From positions 1-64,000 of the forward strand of contig NZ_MSIT01000008.1 in the NCBI RefSeq assembly GCF_002094885.1: a stretch of DNA of 64,000 bases. Direction: 5' to 3'. Position 1 is the stretch's first letter. Every line of letters starts with the position of its first letter. Under the pieces are notes generated by a model, which searched no databases, had not been told where the DNA came from, and worked only from the letters and a program-made list of their open reading frames with translations. The DNA is from Salibaculum halophilum (GTDB lineage Bacteria > Pseudomonadota > Alphaproteobacteria > Rhodobacterales > Rhodobacteraceae). A program made the position numbers and the translations under genes. Shown one piece after another: positions 63,193-64,000 of the stretch.

Positions 63193-63682
63193 GGTCGTCT
63201 TTCCCCTTGGAGGCCTCGACGAGGCCGGATATCCAGAACGCCAGCAGCACCAGCAGCCACAGCCCGCCGACCATCTGCGTGGCCGGGGCCGCGGCCCCGT
63301 TCAACCCCACGAGCAACCCGTAGAACAGCGCCAGCGGCGCCGCCGCCAACCAGCTCCAGAACAGGGCAACGCGGGAGCCGTAGCCGCCGGGCCGTCCCCC
63401 GAATACATAAGCCCCGGCGCGGCCGAGGAAAGCCATCAGGTAGAACAGCAGAGGTGCAACCATCATGAGCCCGAAAAAGGCATAGGCCGCGTCGCGGGTA
63501 AAGTCACCATCGCCGAGAACCTCCCGCCGCTGCAGCGCCGGCAGGCGCGAGACGAAGACGATCAGGCAGCCCACCATGAGCCACATGATCGCGCGGTCCT
63601 CGCGCGGGCCGGTGTCCAGAAGGCCCCGCACCACGCGGCGGGGGGCCCTGTAGGTGCGCAGGATGTCTGTCGAGACAGGCAT
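63182..63682 (-). CDS. second YIP1-like membrane protein in the suf operon
   Basis: A 166-residue membrane protein starting MPVSTDILRTYRAPRRVVRG, with four hydrophobic segments (e.g. AIMWLMVGCLIVFVSRL and AYAFFGLMMVAPLLFYLMAFL). It ends within the next gene by 11 bases and starts on the last base of sufD. I do not recognise a catalytic motif. It could pair with the downstream YIP1-like protein in the membrane. Confidence 0.8.
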   Translation of the reverse strand: MPVSTDILRTYRAPRRVVRGLLDTGPREDRAIMWLMVGCLIVFVSRLPALQRREVLGDGDFTRDAAYAFFGLMMVAPLLFYLMAFLGRAGAYVFGGRPGGYGSRVALFWSWLAAAPLALFYGLLVGLNGAAAPATQMVGGLWLLVLLAFWISGLVEASKGKDDLDN

Positions 63683-64000
63683 CAGGCGGCGCGCCGCTCC
63701 AGCCAGCCGCTCAGCCGGTTCACCATTTCCTCGGCGATGTCGTCGTCCTCGATCTCTTGCAGCGCCTCGGCCAGGAAGGCCAGCACCAGAAGGTCGGTCG
63801 CCTCGGCCTCGGGCACCCCGCGCGAGCGCAGGTAGAACAGCGCCGTCTCGTCGATCGCGCCCGAGGTCGAGCCGTGCGAACAGGCCACGTCGTCGGCGTA
63901 GATCTCCAGCTCGGGCTTGGCCTGGAACTGGCTGTCGTCGTCCAGCAGCAGCGACTGGCTGATCTGGTAGCCGTCGGTTTTCTGCGCGCCGTCCTTGACG
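63682..64000 (-). CDS. sufD: SufD C-terminal part (gene continues beyond window)
   Basis: The C-terminal 105 or so residues of a SufB/SufD family Fe-S assembly protein. Visible are QSLLLDDDSQFQAKPELEIYADDV, ACSHGSTSGAIDETALFYLRSRGVP (about 50-75 of the fragment) and an acidic helix ending LERRAA. The HGSTSG stretch is conserved in SufD. The 5' part lies beyond base 64000. It precedes the two YIP1-like genes and sufS on the same strand. Confidence 0.92.
   Translation of the reverse strand, partial: VKDGAQKTDGYQISQSLLLDDDSQFQAKPELEIYADDVACSHGSTSGAIDETALFYLRSRGVPEAEATDLLVLAFLAEALQEIEDDDIAEEMVNRLSGWLERRAA

Overview
This 64 kb window is a stretch of chromosome from a high-GC alphaproteobacterium. 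It is most likely a member of the Rhodobacterales (Rhodobacteraceae / Roseobacter-type). The inference rests on several things: LpxI in the lipid A cluster, a short-zinc-finger DksA, a DUF4167 gene beside prfA-prmC, the long DCD-type dCTP deaminase, the suf operon carrying YIP1-like genes, and a GTTC-N7-GTTC type SOS box in front of uvrA. The species cannot be named from the sequence alone. Coding density is very high and nearly all of it is core genome. I saw no insertion sequence, prophage, integrase or CRISPR array.

Layout. 1-5.4 kb: nagZ (cut by the window edge), SPOR protein, argS and dgt on the minus strand, with erpA on the plus strand. 5.5-9 kb: xth, then a SulP transporter with a tandem universal stress protein. 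9-10.6 kb: dksA with a FAD monooxygenase. 10.7-15.1 kb: a plus-strand run of MoxR ATPase, GNAT enzyme, DUF2927 lipoprotein, 56-aa membrane protein and VWA (CoxE-like) protein. This is the least understood multigene unit here. 15.1-18.8 kb: Ppx/GppA on the minus strand, then a one-carbon unit (small 'virulence factor' protein, MTHFR-like protein, methyltetrahydrofolate:corrinoid methyltransferase).

19-32 kb: an almost unbroken minus-strand envelope block. It holds an HpcH-type aldolase and lpxB-lpxI-lpxA-fabZ-ompH-bamA, then a 42-aa membrane protein too short for routine gene calling, then rseP-dxr-cdsA-uppS-frr-pyrH. The genes are joined by 1-4 base overlaps. They cover lipid A synthesis, outer-membrane assembly, isoprenoid precursor, phospholipid and undecaprenyl carrier synthesis, and ribosome recycling. 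32-41 kb: miaA, an AraC regulator and a five-gene peptide-type ABC transporter operon that includes an unusual M15-peptidase-like protein.

41-48.5 kb: uvrA (minus strand, SOS box upstream), a secreted VWA protein with six 86-aa repeats, DUF4167, prmC and prfA. 49.5-55.4 kb: DUF1499, mazG, a small membrane protein followed by a dispersed-repeat-like palindrome, a K+ channel with a zinc-ribbon tail, an ABC-F ATPase, an OlsB-like acyltransferase and a BamE-like lipoprotein. 55.5-61.1 kb: yceD, rpmF-plsX-fabH-ihfA-merR, tRNA-Pro(GGG) and dcd. 61.1-64 kb: tRNA-Arg(CCG), then sufS, two YIP1-like membrane genes and the end of sufD.

Regulatory signals read directly from the sequence include plausible sigma-70-type promoters before erpA, moxR, bamA, rpmF, ihfA and tRNA-Pro. 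The bamA and rpmF promoters share a TAGACC -10. The window also holds an intrinsic terminator after tRNA-Pro and several strong inverted repeats between genes. Very long open frames antisense to real genes are an effect of GC-rich codon usage and were not annotated.
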